Shown one piece after another: positions 1 through 12,154 of a stretch of DNA of 64,000 nt. The stretch comes from Ochotona curzoniae. Taxonomy: Eukaryota; Chordata; Mammalia; Lagomorpha; Ochotonidae. A program made the translations under genes and the position numbers. The notes under the pieces were generated by a model. That model saw nothing but the letters and a program-made list of their open reading frames with translations. It had not been told where the DNA came from and searched no databases. The stretch's first letter is position 1. Each line of letters starts with the position of its first letter. Location of the stretch: contig NW_024466599.1 in the NCBI RefSeq assembly GCF_017591425.1, forward strand, positions 73,884,501 to 73,948,500. The letters run 5' to 3'.

Positions 1-1042
1 GTGCACAACCCAATGAATATATGTAAAGAAACGTAGTACATACTTTAAATTCATGAATTTAATTGTACATAAATTTAGCCAAACTTTGGGGAAAAACAGC
101 TGCTCAGGTTGGGTTATAATTATCCCTTAATTTCTGATGAATGTAACTATGTATTTCCTAGGGATATGGGCTGTGTCTTTCTAGCAACTGAAGCCTCAGC
201 TGAGCATCGAAACAACAGATACTCCATTTCTGCTTTATTTCTAAGAATCACTAAATACGTAATGAACATACAATTTTGTATTTCAAATCAAGAAGCTGAA
301 TTAAAACAAAAGATTGTCTGTCTTCAACTTTCCGACTGTTGAATCATTTGGAATAGCCCTAACATTTCATAAGCAATTACTATGTAATTAATGAATGAAC
401 TATTGATTAAACAAACATATCCCAGTCACTATTTTGCTGACCATATTCAACAATGACTGGTGGGAAGGTTCCATAAGAGGACCAACCTTTTTTTTTTTTT
501 TATCTCTGGAACTATCTGATCCTTTGTGTTAGGAATCTGAAATTCATATTTTATGTCCATTAATACAGTTTATATGCTGTTTTAAATTTCTATTCTCTCA
601 AAAAATGATGCTCAAATGAATCTAAATTATATAGTTCATGAAAAGTTACACCTAAGATGATCACTCCCTGAAGGCAGGGTTTTATTAAACTGTAGCTATA
701 TTATCCTGCACAATATACATTTCTCAGACTGTATTGATCAAGATCATCCATGTTTAAAGTGAATATCAAATTCTTTCCCCAATATAAAGCTCTCGTGTTT
801 CCTGTTCAACATAAGGCCTCATTATGTGGAAGGCAGTAACGAGACCTCTTTCCCAGGTATTTGAGATTTTAAATGGGCATTCTCACTTGCTCTCTTCAAA
901 GTTTGTTGCTATTGTTGTCTTAATTCTCCAATATCATATGCTTACAGCTTGGTATGCCCCACCATCCTAGCAGTTTGTTTTCACAATGTTCTATCAGGTA
1001 TGATATGTTATCAGAGGAAAACCCTTTTTAAATAAATTTTGT
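1..1042. other. Unique AT-rich DNA, no gene seen
   Basis: No repeat family, long open frame or RNA gene is recognisable. A T-run lies near 489-502. The 77-codon open frame at 109-342 has no recognisable motif and is a chance frame in AT-rich sequence. Confidence 0.6.
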
Positions 1043-1055
1043 TTGGCACTTTCTT

Positions 1056-1409
1056 TTTTTTGTTGTTGTTCAAAGATTTATTTAATTTTGCTGGAAAGGC
1101 AGATTAGATTTACAGATAGAAGGAGAAAAGGAGAGGAAGATCTTGCATCCACTGGTTCACTTCCCAAGTAGCCACAATGATTAGAGCTGAGCTGATCCAA
1201 AGCCAGGAGCCAGGAGATTCTTCCTGGTCTCCCACGCAGGAACAGGGTTCCAAGGATTTGGGCCATCATCTGCTGCTTTCCCAAGTCACAAGCAGAGAGC
1301 TGGTTGGGAAGTGGAGCAGCAGGGACACAAAATGAAATGGAGCCTATATGGGATCCTGGTGCTGCAAGGCAAAGGATTAGGCAGTTGAGCCACTAAGTTG
1401 GGGTCTTGC
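1056..1409 (-). mobile_element. Lagomorph C-type SINE, minus strand, with target duplication
   Basis: A tRNA-derived SINE in reverse orientation. It begins on the plus strand with the T-rich complement of its A-tail, then the complement of the pyrimidine-rich 3' region (AGGAAGATCTT), the central block AAGCCAGGAGCC and GGTCTCCCACGC, and the 5' tRNA-like end. It is flanked by TTGGCACTTTCTT (1043-1055) and TTGGCATTTTCTT (1410-1422), 12 of 13 identical, a good target-site duplication. The divergence suggests moderate age. SINEs of this type are transcribed by RNA polymerase III from internal A and B boxes and moved by L1 enzymes. It encodes no protein; the 68-codon open frame across it is incidental. 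Confidence 0.88.
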
Positions 1410-1422
1410 TTGGCATTTTCTT

Positions 1423-4400
1423 AATCATCTGTCTTCGTCATTTTTATTTATCCCTTCTTTGGGGATTTTGTAACCAACAGCACCAAAAAAAGGATGGCTT
1501 TTAAGTATACTAAAAGTAATGTAACTACTACATAGGAGAAGTACTCACCAAACTGGTACCTAAAGAATCATTAATACTGTTACTGGGAGTCCAACACATA
1601 GCTTCCAAGTTGCTAACTCAGATTTCATTTTTTCTGTTAATGTACCAAGGTGCTCAGGTGCCTGCCACATGACTTCTCCCACTAACCATGTGCTGTGCAG
1701 TCTCTGATTTTAATGCTGTGCTTTGCTGCTATTGAATTTGTAGCATGGCATCTCAGAAGCTACAGCATAGATCAAGAAGGCCTAATCTACAAAAACCAAA
1801 GTGTGCAGAGAAATCTGGGGTGGGGACCACCTGTGATCTTAAACTATAAGTGAAAATGTGCCTTAATTTCTCCAAATGTTAGTTCTGATTACTCTGTGTG
1901 TACTGGCCAAGAGTGAGCCTGCCTAGTACACTTGGAGCGTAGGTAATGGCTCTATCATGAGTTATGCCTTTCACATATCTAACATAAAAAGGCTTATTCT
2001 GCTTCAGGCACTGTAATACAAATGTTCTAATTTAATGCGTGAGTGATTCTGATTCAGCCAATTATTATTCACATTGTTGGTTGTGGCTATGGCCCCAATG
2101 AATCTTTTGAATTTGTGTAGTACTTCTAATACCCAGGTTTTGATTCCGGTTTGTATAGGTACTCTTTTCACTATACATTTAATAAACATATCTTAACCTT
2201 AATATCACTTAATTCTGAATGATCCCTGTTTTGTGATTCGAGATTACACTTGAAGAAAATCAAGGCACACACCGGACTTTGTGAATCATATTGACTGTAC
2301 TCTTCCTCTTGCACGTAGTTACCCTGCCAAGAGAGACAATGTCTGGAACCCACTGAGGTATATCAGAGCTTTAATTCATCTCTTGTCTCGATCACACGAA
2401 CCCTCCTAACCACATGCACCTGAAAATCCTGTCAAGCCCACCCCTATGCTTGTCTGTAGAACAAGGAGTGTTTTTATTCTTCCTTCTACCACTTTTAAGC
2501 AAGATCTCGTATCTGAACTTCCAACCACGGTGTATCCATTTTGCTGTCTTTCCTGGTACACCCTGAGTTTCTGTTTGTTACAATGACATTTTCTCCCTGG
2601 TTTATTCCTTCCCTATCCTGAGGCACAGTTTTTTCCACCTCTTTATCCCACAAGTTTAAAACTGAGTCTCTTTGAAGATAGCAAGTGCTACACAAATATG
2701 TGATTGATGAGAAAATGAATGAAGAACTACTATAAAGATAATATGAAGGAAGGAAATGTGAAATCTATTCTTAACCATGTAACTCAGGACAAACTGTGTA
2801 ACTTTTCCATTAAAAAGTAATTGTCCATTTTATAAAGTGAGTGAGTCGTGTCATGATGTAGCCCTAATGAGAAGTCAGCTGTTTTCATCTATTATGTTTT
2901 GTATTTCTACAGTGTATAGTCCCTTAGAAGTACCGATTTTGTTGACTCGGTTAGGAGAATCAGTTTTAATAACAAACCATAGGAACTAATGCAAAGGGTT
3001 CACAGTCTTCTCCCAGAATGGTATAGTAAAAATTACATGAATTTTTAACAAGTTTCTTATTCAGTATACAACCTTGATTATCATAGTTAACTTACTAAAA
3101 TTTCCCTGGGCCCTAGTTCATAAATGTATAAAATGAAAATAATATCTACTAACTATATTCTTAAAAAGATAAACAAGTTAGCAAGGGTGTGGCTCTTTTA
3201 GTATGCACAAACAGCAAGGTCTCTGGAGACAAACTCAAACTGAAGGCCAAAGAGCTACAAAAGATACTTAAATAAATGCACATCATCATGGCGGTGTGAT
3301 AAAATGTTCCAAAGTCAGAAAGAATTGATAATTTAAGAGCTTGGAAAAAGCGACAAATTTCATTACTGTTAGATATATTTCTGAAGTGCTCAAAACTTGG
3401 TAATTTCTATTAACAATGCCAGATAGACAAAGTAAGAAAGGGTTTCTGCCTTTCATTCATTCAAAGAGTACAGTAAGAGATATGCCAAGACCATCTAAAT
3501 AATCTTACACTTTACCTCTTCCCTCCATACTATTTCATTTACTCCAATAGAGCGAGCATGGGACTCTTCTGTTTTGAGATTAGTAGTCTTCATCCAAATG
3601 CCCCATTCTTCAAGTCCTTTGTTTCTTCTTGATGAAGATCTGGTATTAATCGTGATGATTGCAATTGCATATTATACATTTAAAAATTGTCTTCCTTATC
3701 CATGTTCATGGCCCTCTATTTCTCTCCCCGCTATTCATTGGCCCATCTAAACTCCTTTGGCTGCCCACTGTCTATGTCAGAAAGGGTTACTACCTTCTCT
3801 GGCAATTCACTAATTTCTTCTTCTGACTTTCGTACAATGCTTCTAGGTGCTTTACATCATGTCTTCATCACTGATATTGCCTAATATAATACAAACCATA
3901 ATGCACAGGTGTTATACTATGTTATTTACACAACAATGGTAAGAAAAAGGGTTGATTCCTATTCGGGAAAAATTTCACTTTACATATGCATGTAGCTAAC
4001 TCTATTTGACTGAATTCTTAAACAGAACACACAAGTATGGACAACCTTATGTATTTTCTTCTTATAAAAGTCCATATAACATGAAATTTGTATTTAGGGA
4101 AAGACTTAAGAAGCTGAAGATGTCCCAAATGCCTCATTGATCATTCTGCTCCCACGTCAAACACATGACACTCACTAGTACTAGGCAGTGAGGACATTGT
4201 GAGGTAGTCATATAAAGGCAAAATTTGCCCAGTCATCCTACTGTGAACATGAAAACCAAACAGAAATAAAATAATTTAATCAATAATAACTTTTGACATT
4301 TTATATCCACACTTGGATAGGTGCAAAGCAAATGCAAACCAAAATGTTGATGTGAGTACAATGTACACCTATGTAACCACACACTTGACAGTTGTATCCC

Positions 4401-4842
4401 TGAGAGATACTGCTAAGTATTGAGTTCATACACAATGCTGGGTTTTACCCACAGTGCCCTTCTTAAAAATCTACTCTTATTTTCATTACAGAAATTGTTA
4501 AAAATGAAGAGAGAGATCCTCATTCCATTCAAGTGAACCACATCAGTTAATACACAGAAAACAGGCTATATGCATCTACGCTATTGGCACCCGATGTCAC
4601 TGTTTCATTTCTCCAGCCTCATTTTCCTTCATTCCACTTGTTTCCATTTGGTACTACAGTATTCATAAATGCATATTGCATTGTATGCTATTAATATTCT
4701 TTACTAACACTTAAGTTCCAAGAGGGCAAGGTTTTTTTTTTTTCTGTCTGCCTTAACATTCAAAAGCATGTCCATAAAACAGTACCTCTCAGGTATAAAA
4801 ATTCCATAAACATTTATATCAGAAAAAGCTTAAAAATCAGAG
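1423..4842. other. Unique AT-rich DNA, no gene seen
   Basis: About 3.4 kb without a repeat I recognise. Open frames on both strands are at most 66 codons and have no motif. A short T-run sits near 4731-4743. Very old, unrecognised repeats are possible. Confidence 0.55.
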
Positions 4843-5497
4843 ACACTGGATGGTGCAGTGTGTTCAACTGCCACATATTATGATGGATCCAATTTTAGAG
4901 ATCAAATTCTTTTTTTTTAAGATTTATTATTATTATTTTTTTATTGGAAAGGCGGATATACAGAGAGGAGAGACAGAGAGGAAGATCTTCCGTCTGATGA
5001 TTCACTCCCCAAGTGAGCGCAAAGGCCGATGCTATGCCGATCCGAAGCCAGGAGCCTCTTGCGGGTCTCCCACGCGGGTGCAGGGTCCCAAAGTTTTGAG
5101 CCGTCCTTGACTGCTTTCCCGGGCCACAGGCAGGGAGCTGGAAGGGAAGTAGTGCTGCCAGGATTAGAACCGGCGCCCATATGGGATCCCGGGCGTGCAA
5201 GGCGAGGACCTTAACCACTTGTGCCACCGCGCCGGGCCCTAGAGATCAAATTCTTACTGCTCTGCTTCTAATTCAGCTCTCAGCCCATGTGCCTAAACCA
5301 TTGGAAGATGATCTTAGCACTTGCGCACCTGTAGCCCATGTGAGAGATGAGAATGGAGACAGCTCTTAGTTTCCATCTGGCCCCACCTTGGCTATCATGG
5401 CCTTTTGGGAAAGGAACCAATAGTTGAAAGACCTCTTTCCCTCTTCGCTCTATGACTTATCGTTCGGTTACTGATTTCCAAATAAACAGATCTTTAA
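4843..5497 (+). mobile_element. Old C-type SINE split by a younger SINE
   Basis: A diverged plus-strand C-SINE in two pieces. The 5' piece is about 4843-4911 (TGGTGCAGTG, then a degenerate CATATTATGATGGATCC). The 3' piece is about 5256-5497 and contains a degenerate CCCATGTGAGAGA, a CCAAATAAACAGATCTTT tail and a pyrimidine-rich stretch before it. The two halves join in the right order once the insertion at 4912-5239 and one copy of its target duplication are removed. The element is old, with many substitutions relative to the younger copies in the window. Confidence 0.78.
4912..5239 (-). mobile_element. Young C-type SINE (subfamily A) with perfect 16-bp target duplication
   Basis: A near-intact SINE on the minus strand: T-rich tail complement, GGAAAGGCGGATATACAG, AGGAAGATCTTCCGTC, central CCAGGAGCC block, then GAACCGGCGCCCATATGG and the end GCGCCGGGCCC. 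The B-box-like core appears as ATTAGAACCGG, complementary to CCGGTTCTAAT. The flanks carry a perfect duplication TAGAGATCAAATTCTT at 4896-4911 and 5240-5255. The perfect repeat and preserved ends mean recent insertion. It is nested inside an older SINE of the same superfamily. Open frames in this interval on both strands are artefacts of the repeat. Confidence 0.95.
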
Positions 5498-7225
5498 AAT
5501 ATTTGACACAGATATTTATTCAATACCTTACCTCATGCAGAATTGCCCAGTCAACCAGAAGCAAAATTAAGGTTTAGAACAAGCTCTGCCTTACAGAAAA
5601 CAGGACGCTATCTCACAATACATGTTCCCACATTTCTGCTTTCCATCACTGTGGTTGGTGTCAGAGTGCATCCTAGCTCCTCAGATCCACTGCCCTACAT
5701 CTCCTGCAACACTAACAGGACCAAATCCAAGGTGTAAACTATCTCCATGGTCAAGAATACTATCTGAAACCTTGCAAAGAGCAAGCAGTAAGAAAAGCTC
5801 TTTTTTAACCAGAAATGTGATTGATTTACTTCGAACTTACTAATTGTATTTTACAGTGTACACATGCCGCTTTCATGAAGCTCTGAGAAGGGGAGAAAAA
5901 AAGAGGAGGAAAGAACATTAAAAAGAAGAGTATGCCATTCATGTTGACTAATGAAGCCATCTCTATCTTCTGTGACCACCTTTTCATGTGTTCCTTTTTA
6001 AACCGCAATCAATGCAAAGGACAGACATTCTCAGTATTAATGGACATTTGATTAGGCAGAAGTATGCCTTCCCCATGCTAATGACCAGTAATGTTCCTAT
6101 GTATGTGAATTTCATTGCCCTGAGAAAAATACCTCTTTCATTTGCATGATTTAAAAATCCTTCTCAATCACCTAACATTAATTCAGTTAAATAGTTTTAA
6201 TTCAAAGGTAGTCCAACATAATGGTACCCGTCTTTTCCAAAAATTACTTTGAAATTCCAAGGGTGAGACCTTGAAAACTGCGATCTCCATGGACTTTGAT
6301 GATGACATTGACATTAATGGAAAAGAATTTCTACCCCGCTCTTCATTGCTGTCTATGCTGACCTTATTCTCAAAATTGCTCACACCTAGACACAGTTGGA
6401 ACCCAGGTGCCAATTCAGTCACTTAACCAGCAGCTGTGTCTTTTAAATCATTGCCCCTCCATTGAAGAAGGAACACTTTAAATAGATCTTCAATAAAGGG
6501 GATATGTCTAGCAGCTGTATAGGAGCTAGTCTCATCCCTTCTCTTTTATCTCATGTACCACTCACCACATACTAACTTAATGCTCTTCATCTATGCATAC
6601 TTGTTATTCATGCTAGCCAAAGAACAGGAAAATTCAAGGAAAGAATTGAACCTTTAAAATAACTCACTCCCTCCTTCATATGTGAAAATCTGAAACACTG
6701 TGACTCATATTTGTAGAAGAATATACAAGAAACAAAGTACAAATAATCCTTAGCATTGAAAGCAGGATTTTATCACACAAAAGATATAAGTGTAAAAGTC
6801 CATTACTTAATATCATTTTCATTTTTCACAATGAACTGTTAGGGACAATAGAATTTTGCAACTGTTGCTTCTTTTTCTACTAAATGCTCTTTAAACACTT
6901 TAACATGTTTAAGTTTGGAGATAGAGATGTATTCCTTCCAATAGAAGTAATTTTGATGTTTTCAAAATGTCATAAATCCTAAATAGCTTTGGTAATCATT
7001 TTCAGAAAGGTAAAAATAAAGAAAAATGAAGTTTCTGTATTTTTCTTTAAATTTTCTGTCTGAGACCATTGTGAGAGGATCTGTAACTCTTTATGTTTGC
7101 TAATTCAGTCAATACATTGCTATTAATACAAAGTGATATTTCATTCATGCGATAGATAATGTTCTAAGAACAAAAATGATAGGTTCTTATATCTTATGAT
7201 GAGTAATGTTGAACACACAAATGTG
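5498..7225. other. Unique AT-rich DNA, no gene seen
   Basis: No recognisable repeat, RNA gene or conserved frame. The open frames at 5543-5843, 5826-6008 and 6183-6422 are short and lack motifs. Confidence 0.55.
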
Positions 7226-7510
7226 AATAGCTTACATGGCTGGCCTGAAGCCCTGGCAACTGTGTGAACATCAGTTTATGCTCGGGCTGCTCTACTTCAC
7301 ACCTGTATCCATACTAGTGGTCTGGGAAAAGCACCAGGAAATGGCTCAAGTCTTTGAGATCCTGCCACCCATGTGTAAGACACAGAAGCAGCTCTGGACT
7401 CTGTCCTGTCTCAGCTCTGGTTGTTTTGGCCATTCAAGGAATGACCCATGGGTGGAAGAACACTACCTCTCCCACTTTGTTCTGTAACTGTTTAAAAATA
7501 AAATGAATAC
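7226..7510 (+). mobile_element. Old C-type SINE, plus strand
   Basis: The order of diagnostic pieces matches the C-SINE: a degenerate tRNA-like head, a CTGCTCTACTTC block, GGTCTGGGAAAAGCA, an ATGGCTCAAGTC block, CCACCCATGTGT, AGAAGCAGCTC, GGCCATTCAAGGAATGA, GGTGGAAGAAC, and an A-rich AAAAATAAAATGAAT tail. Divergence is high. The 83-codon open frame at 7236-7487 lies wholly inside this repeat and is not a gene. Confidence 0.78.
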
Positions 7511-7868
7511 ATTTTTAATGAGTGACTATTCACCAGGATGTGATTATAGAGATAACGCAAAGCCTGTTGATAGCTGGATCAACAGAAGTACAGATTAAGT
7601 ACAGAGAAATTTTAGAGATGAACTGATTATGTTCCTTTGGTGTTATTGACTAGATTTCAAAAAGGAAATGAATTGGTTGAGCCTTTGCATGCCAGACTGA
7701 AGTTTGCCCTCGAGAGATGATTGGACATTCGAAAGAAATTGTGCCAAGTCTTTAAGTGGGAAAAGCATGTACTAGCTAAGCCATGTTGGGAAGAGGGTAG
7801 AGTGGGCATTAGTTCCAGGATTCAAACCCTTGCAATGCTCAAGATATTTAATACAAAATAATGAAGCA

Positions 7869-7899
7869 TGTGTGTGTGTGTGTGTATGTGTGTGTGTGT
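7869..7899. repeat. (TG)n microsatellite
   Basis: About 15 TG units interrupted once by TATG. No function is inferred. Confidence 0.95.
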
Positions 7900-7900
7900 A

Positions 7901-9039
7901 ATCTACATACCTCCTCTTATATATTTAGAATCATTTCTGGCTGCAAGTAATCGTTGTATGCTATTGTTTAGGCCATAATGACAGTCAAAAAGACTGTACT
8001 TTTCCAAAAGTACTAAAATGCTGTTTTTGGTATGTAATACACAGGTAATTGAGCCATCTACGTGGATATCATGGGTTGATTGTATTCATTGAAGGAAGGA
8101 ACAACAGCAGTGGTAGATTCAATAATTTGTATTTGGGCTTAGATTGTGGAAAACCGTGTAATCTAAAAAATCCATGTACATTGAGAATTTAAACTCTGTA
8201 GCAAGAAAAATTGCCTTTGAGAGTTAATGATAATATTATCCTTTTGATTTTCTTTTAAACCCATTCATCTATTTGGCATCATGTAACAATATTTATCCTG
8301 GAGTCCCTATCATGCACAAAAACAATTCACGTATTTGTCCTATTTCACTCTTACAGCAGCTCTGTGGAAATACCTTTTAGGACTTGCCAAAATGATACAC
8401 AAAGAGAAAATCTTTACGTTAGAACAATTTTCTTTTGCTTTCACAAAAATGTTCAGACATTATTGAACATTACCCACCCTATATCCAGTCAACGAAGGAT
8501 AACTCCGTTTCATGGAGCAAGGAAGCATTAAAATACTTTTTGTTAAAAACTTGTTGGTAAATAATCTTTTGGGAAGGATTTCTTGGAGAAGGCTGAAGTC
8601 CAAGGAAGCTGCAATTATGAATTCAATAACATTTTGTGAAGGTGAAGGTAGGAAACACATTCTCTGATATTCAAGGCTCCTCTCTACCTGCTTCAATTCT
8701 AATGTCTCCCCAGCTCTGCTCTCAAATCCTTTATTTTCCTCTTTTTGTTTTAACCTTCCTTTGGTAAACATTGCATTTTTAAAGTACTGGGAATGCAAAA
8801 ACTAATACAGCAGTTAAAGTGAAATTAAATCAGTCGTTTATATAGCATAGTGTCATAATATTTTCCATACTATTTTGCCTTGCCTTATTAATATAACCAT
8901 CAGTCTATTAGCTTTAACTGCTGCTGAGGACTGAGCAGATGTCTTCAATGAATACTTCCATCCATAATTACCCCTTATTTTTTTTCTTGAGAAGTTCAGC
9001 TAATTCAGATCCTACCAATGTATATGAAAAGTTTAAATG
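7901..9039. other. Unique AT-rich DNA, no gene seen
   Basis: Nothing recognisable. The minus-strand open frame at 8460-8798 (112 codons) has no motif that I know and sits in ordinary AT-rich sequence. Confidence 0.5.
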
Positions 9040-9180
9040 ATTTCTCCCAAAATACATTACCTTTTTCTTATCTACATTAAATTCCATCTGTCACTATGGC
9101 GCACGGTCTCCCGCTTTGATTAGATCCTTCTGGAGTTTTCAACAATCCTTGCTAGTTTTTTACTAACCTAAATAATCCTC
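9040..9180. mobile_element. Ancient CR1/L3-like LINE fragment
   Basis: The stretch reads close to a piece I associate with CR1/L3-type ancient LINEs: CATTACCTTTTTC, ACATTAAATTCCATCTGTCA, a CCCAGTCTCC-like GCACGGTCTCC, then TTAGATCCTTCTGGAGTTTT and a degenerate CTAACCTAAATAA. The match is from memory and covers about 140 bp. Orientation relative to the element's open frame is not certain. Pieces this old and still readable are sometimes preserved by selection as regulatory sequence, but that is inference. Confidence 0.45.
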
Positions 9181-10009
9181 AAGGCATTTTATAGTAGAAC
9201 TTTTTAACAGTTATGACTTCTTGCCAGCCTTCCTTTGTGTGGATCTGCTATTAGTATTGTGTATGCACAGAGATGCGTCAAGTGTGATGTTTCAGCAATG
9301 AGAAAGCACAGACAGAAAAACAAACAAGCAAGCAGAAAACCAAAGAAGTAATTTCAAGTCTGGAAACCTTTCACTGCCTTTTGTGCAAGACTAATGTATG
9401 TATGTTTCTGAAATAATATCGACTCGTGGTTAATTGAAGAAACAGAAGAACTTATTGGCAATTGTATCTCCCATGCAAAAGCCTGATTATTCTCGTTATC
9501 CTATTATTTGCATGTCAACTTAAATGAAATCATTATAATTGAAAAAAAAATGTTCCTGACCCACATATTTGAAGGATATATGTGGTAAAAGTATTTGTCA
9601 CAAAATTATTTCCCATGAAAAGGAATAGCTTGATGGATATCCATGCACAACATTGTTAAACGATTGACAAATATTCCGGTTTCTTTGATTTTTTTTAAAC
9701 AAAGGTAAATGTGAGAAGTTATCTAGTTCATTCAGCTTCAAATTTTATTAATTTTTTCCATGTCCCTAATTAGGGCCCTGTAATGCAATTTCCGTTCTTG
9801 AAGTTGGAGGAGACTGCTCATATCACCAGAGTCTCCAACAATGGAGACATATCTTATGTTTATCTACTTAAGCAATAATAATCTAGTATCCATCCTCTGT
9901 TGTGGCCAGAATATTACCATGAGCAAAACACACATGGTCTCTGACATTTTAAATTATGCTGGCTTAGTGGCCACATCATTGGGCTACAGTTGTTCCATTC
10001 CCAGTGACT
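9181..10009. other. Unique AT-rich DNA, no gene seen
   Basis: No recognisable repeat or open frame of interest up to the left target duplication of the L1 at 10010-10021. Confidence 0.55.
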
Positions 10010-10021
10010 AAATGTAACTTA
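10010..10021 (+). repeat. Left candidate target-site duplication of the L1
   Basis: AAATGTAACTTA here matches AAATGTAACATA at 15036-15047 at 11 of 12 positions. The pair brackets the whole L1, from its 5' UTR to the A-rich end. The site is AT-rich, so some chance similarity cannot be excluded. Confidence 0.6.
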
Positions 10022-10404
10022 TGAGAGAGAGAAGTTATAGCATGTAGATAGGTTTAAACTGACAGACACACATTAAGGAGGGTGAAGCAGAGAGTGTAGA
10101 TTTCTGCAAATAGGGGAGGACACTCTGATGGCAAAGGGGTTCCTGGAGACAGACAGACACCATGATGCAGTGGAGACAATAAAGCAGTGTTGCAATGATC
10201 AGATATATCAGCAGCAGTTGACAAACTGCCATCCAAATTCCACCAGCAGCCAGGCGGAAAAGGGAGTTCACCAGGAGCTCAGGAGGTAAACACAGGCATA
10301 GAGCTACCCATCCTGCTGATTTGTTTAATTTGATCATGAGCAGACAGAGTAACAGAGCCTGAGCAGGGGCTGTAGGAACAGGGTGAATTTCACACCCCAA
10401 GCTC

Positions 10405-10620
10405 CCACCAGTGCTGCATCAGATGCCATTTTGTATAGTGAGGCAAAAGTCTGTGGGGACCAGGGGGATAACAGCCAACAGCACACTCGCTAAGCTTGGA
10501 GAAAATTCATTCCTGACTCAGTGTTTTGCACTGCTGCCACGGAGAAAGTGGTACCAATTTGGCATTCTACCGGTTCCACTCAGAATAGGTCCAGACCTGA
10601 TGGCCAACAGATCCAGAACT
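10405..10620 (+). repeat. L1 5'-UTR monomer 1
   Basis: 216-bp unit starting CCACCAGTGC. It shares the 15-mer CCATTTTGTATAGTG, then GCTAAGCT, CTCAGTGT, TTGCACTG and AGGTTCCA-like blocks in the same order with the next unit. Together they form a head-to-tail pair. Confidence 0.85.
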
Positions 10621-10856
10621 CCACCAGTGCAAATCAGGTACCATTTTGTATAGTGTGGCAAAGGTTTTGGAGCTGGAAAGATAAGAGTGAGCCGTGCATG
10701 CGCTAAGCTAGGAGTGGAATCACTTTTGGCTCAGTGTATTGTATTGCACTGGTCCCCAAGAGGAAATAAGACTGAAGTGGCATCCTACAGGTTCCATCCA
10801 AAATATGTAGGGGTGGTCCTCAGAATTAATAGTCAACAGGTTTCAGCCTGATCAGA
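10621..10856 (+). repeat. L1 5'-UTR monomer 2
   Basis: Second unit, starting CCACCAGTGC again and running about 236 bp to a degenerate CCACCAAC at 10857, which begins the non-repeated part of the UTR. Divergence from monomer 1 includes small insertions around the TTGCACTG block. Confidence 0.82.
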
Positions 10857-11214
10857 ACCACCAACAACCTAATTGTTCAGGACAGCTGGCATTGCTCAAA
10901 TCCTAGGTGATTGGACCAGAAGTGTGCAATCAATGATGGAGCCACAACTTGGGATCACAGGAGGTGGAGAGTGTTGAGCCAGAAGCTGGGGCTCCAGAAG
11001 GAGACTGTGAGGGAAGCCTAGTACAAGAGCCCAGGAGTGAAACTTGCTAGAGGGAGTGGTACTAGAACTACCAATGAAGAACCTGGTACCAAAAGCAACC
11101 AGTAAAATTGACCTAAAGACCTGTGAGTGACACAGCTTAGAAATCTAACCTAAGGAGAAGAATCTACTAACCAGAAGTGCAGTGGCCAAGAGCAAAAGAA
11201 GAGACAAAAACACA

Positions 11215-12100
11215 ATGAATATTATTGAAGACTCCTGTAAAGGAACAAAATCCATTGCTGACCTCAGAGTTAACTGAAGTCATCGAGAAAATGGGGAATA
11301 AAGAATTTTAGAAACTTGTTATAAAGCTACTTATCACAACAAGAAACACATAAAAGAAACTAAGGAATATGTCATACAGGGAATAGCAAAAGCAAAATCA
11401 AGTCAAATTATTAGAAATGAAAAACAGAAAGGTGCAAATTAAAAATTTAGTATAAAGCCTTAACAATAGAATGAATGAGGCAGAAGACAGAATCTCAGTA
11501 CTGGGAGATATTTCTGGCCACAATGGGAAAACCATTAAAAAGCTGAAAGTGGGGCTTGGTCAAACTGAAAAACAAAGAGTATTCAAGAATTAAGAGGCAC
11601 TATTTAAAAGGTCAAATCTAAGAGTTATGAGAGTTCCAGAAGGAGCAGAAAGAGAAGGTGGGTTTAAAATTTGGAATAATATGAAGAAAGAATTGGTAAA
11701 CAGAATACAAAAGAGGCACAGAACCCCCAATAGAGTAGACCAAATGTGATCATCACCATAATACATGATAATCAAGCTCTCTTCAGTGAAATATAAGCAA
11801 AAGATCCTTAAATGTGCATGTGGGAAAAAAATTGATCTACAGAAAAACATCAATCAGATTCACAGCAAACTTCTCAGAGGAAAGCCAGAAGAGAAAGTGA
11901 TACATTCCAGATTCTAAAAACAAGAAAAAATGCCAGTGCAGAATAACATACCTAGCAAAGCTCTGCTTTGTCTTTGAAAATGAAATAAAATTCTTCCACA
12001 GAAAGGAAAAAAAAAAAAACTTAATGAAATCACCTCTTCCAAATCTGTATTAAAATGATACTTAAAGATATTTTCTTGACAGACAACAGGAATCCCACCT
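11215..12100 (+). pseudogene. L1 ORF1 remnant
   Basis: Decayed ORF1. In one frame near 11470-11560 it reads MNEAEDRISVLGD, matching the conserved L1 ORF1 segment with EAEDRIS. Further on, NLRVMRVPEGAERE near 11620-11660 matches the start of the RNA-recognition domain region. Frameshifts and stops break it into short pieces, and no complete frame survives. The intact protein binds L1 RNA as a trimer; this copy cannot make it. Confidence 0.75.
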
Positions 12101-12154
12101 GCCCAAACCAAAGGCAAAAGTGGAGAGCATTCCAGTCAAATGACAACAGAAGTT

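Larger units (their letters stand above)
10022..11200 (+). promoter_or_regulatory. L1 5' UTR (internal promoter region)
   Basis: This GC-richer stretch precedes the ORF1-like sequence and holds two tandem repeats (10405-10620 and 10621-10856). L1 5' UTRs contain an internal RNA polymerase II promoter, so this is the presumed promoter of the element. The exact boundary with ORF1 is not clear because the start codon region has decayed. The minus-strand 121-codon frame at 10035-10400 lies within it and has no recognisable protein motif. Confidence 0.7.

Noticed and set aside
7690..7860. Possible MIR or reverse C-SINE near GGATTCAAACCC
   Set aside because: Only one short tRNA-like word matches; the rest does not follow any SINE layout that I know.
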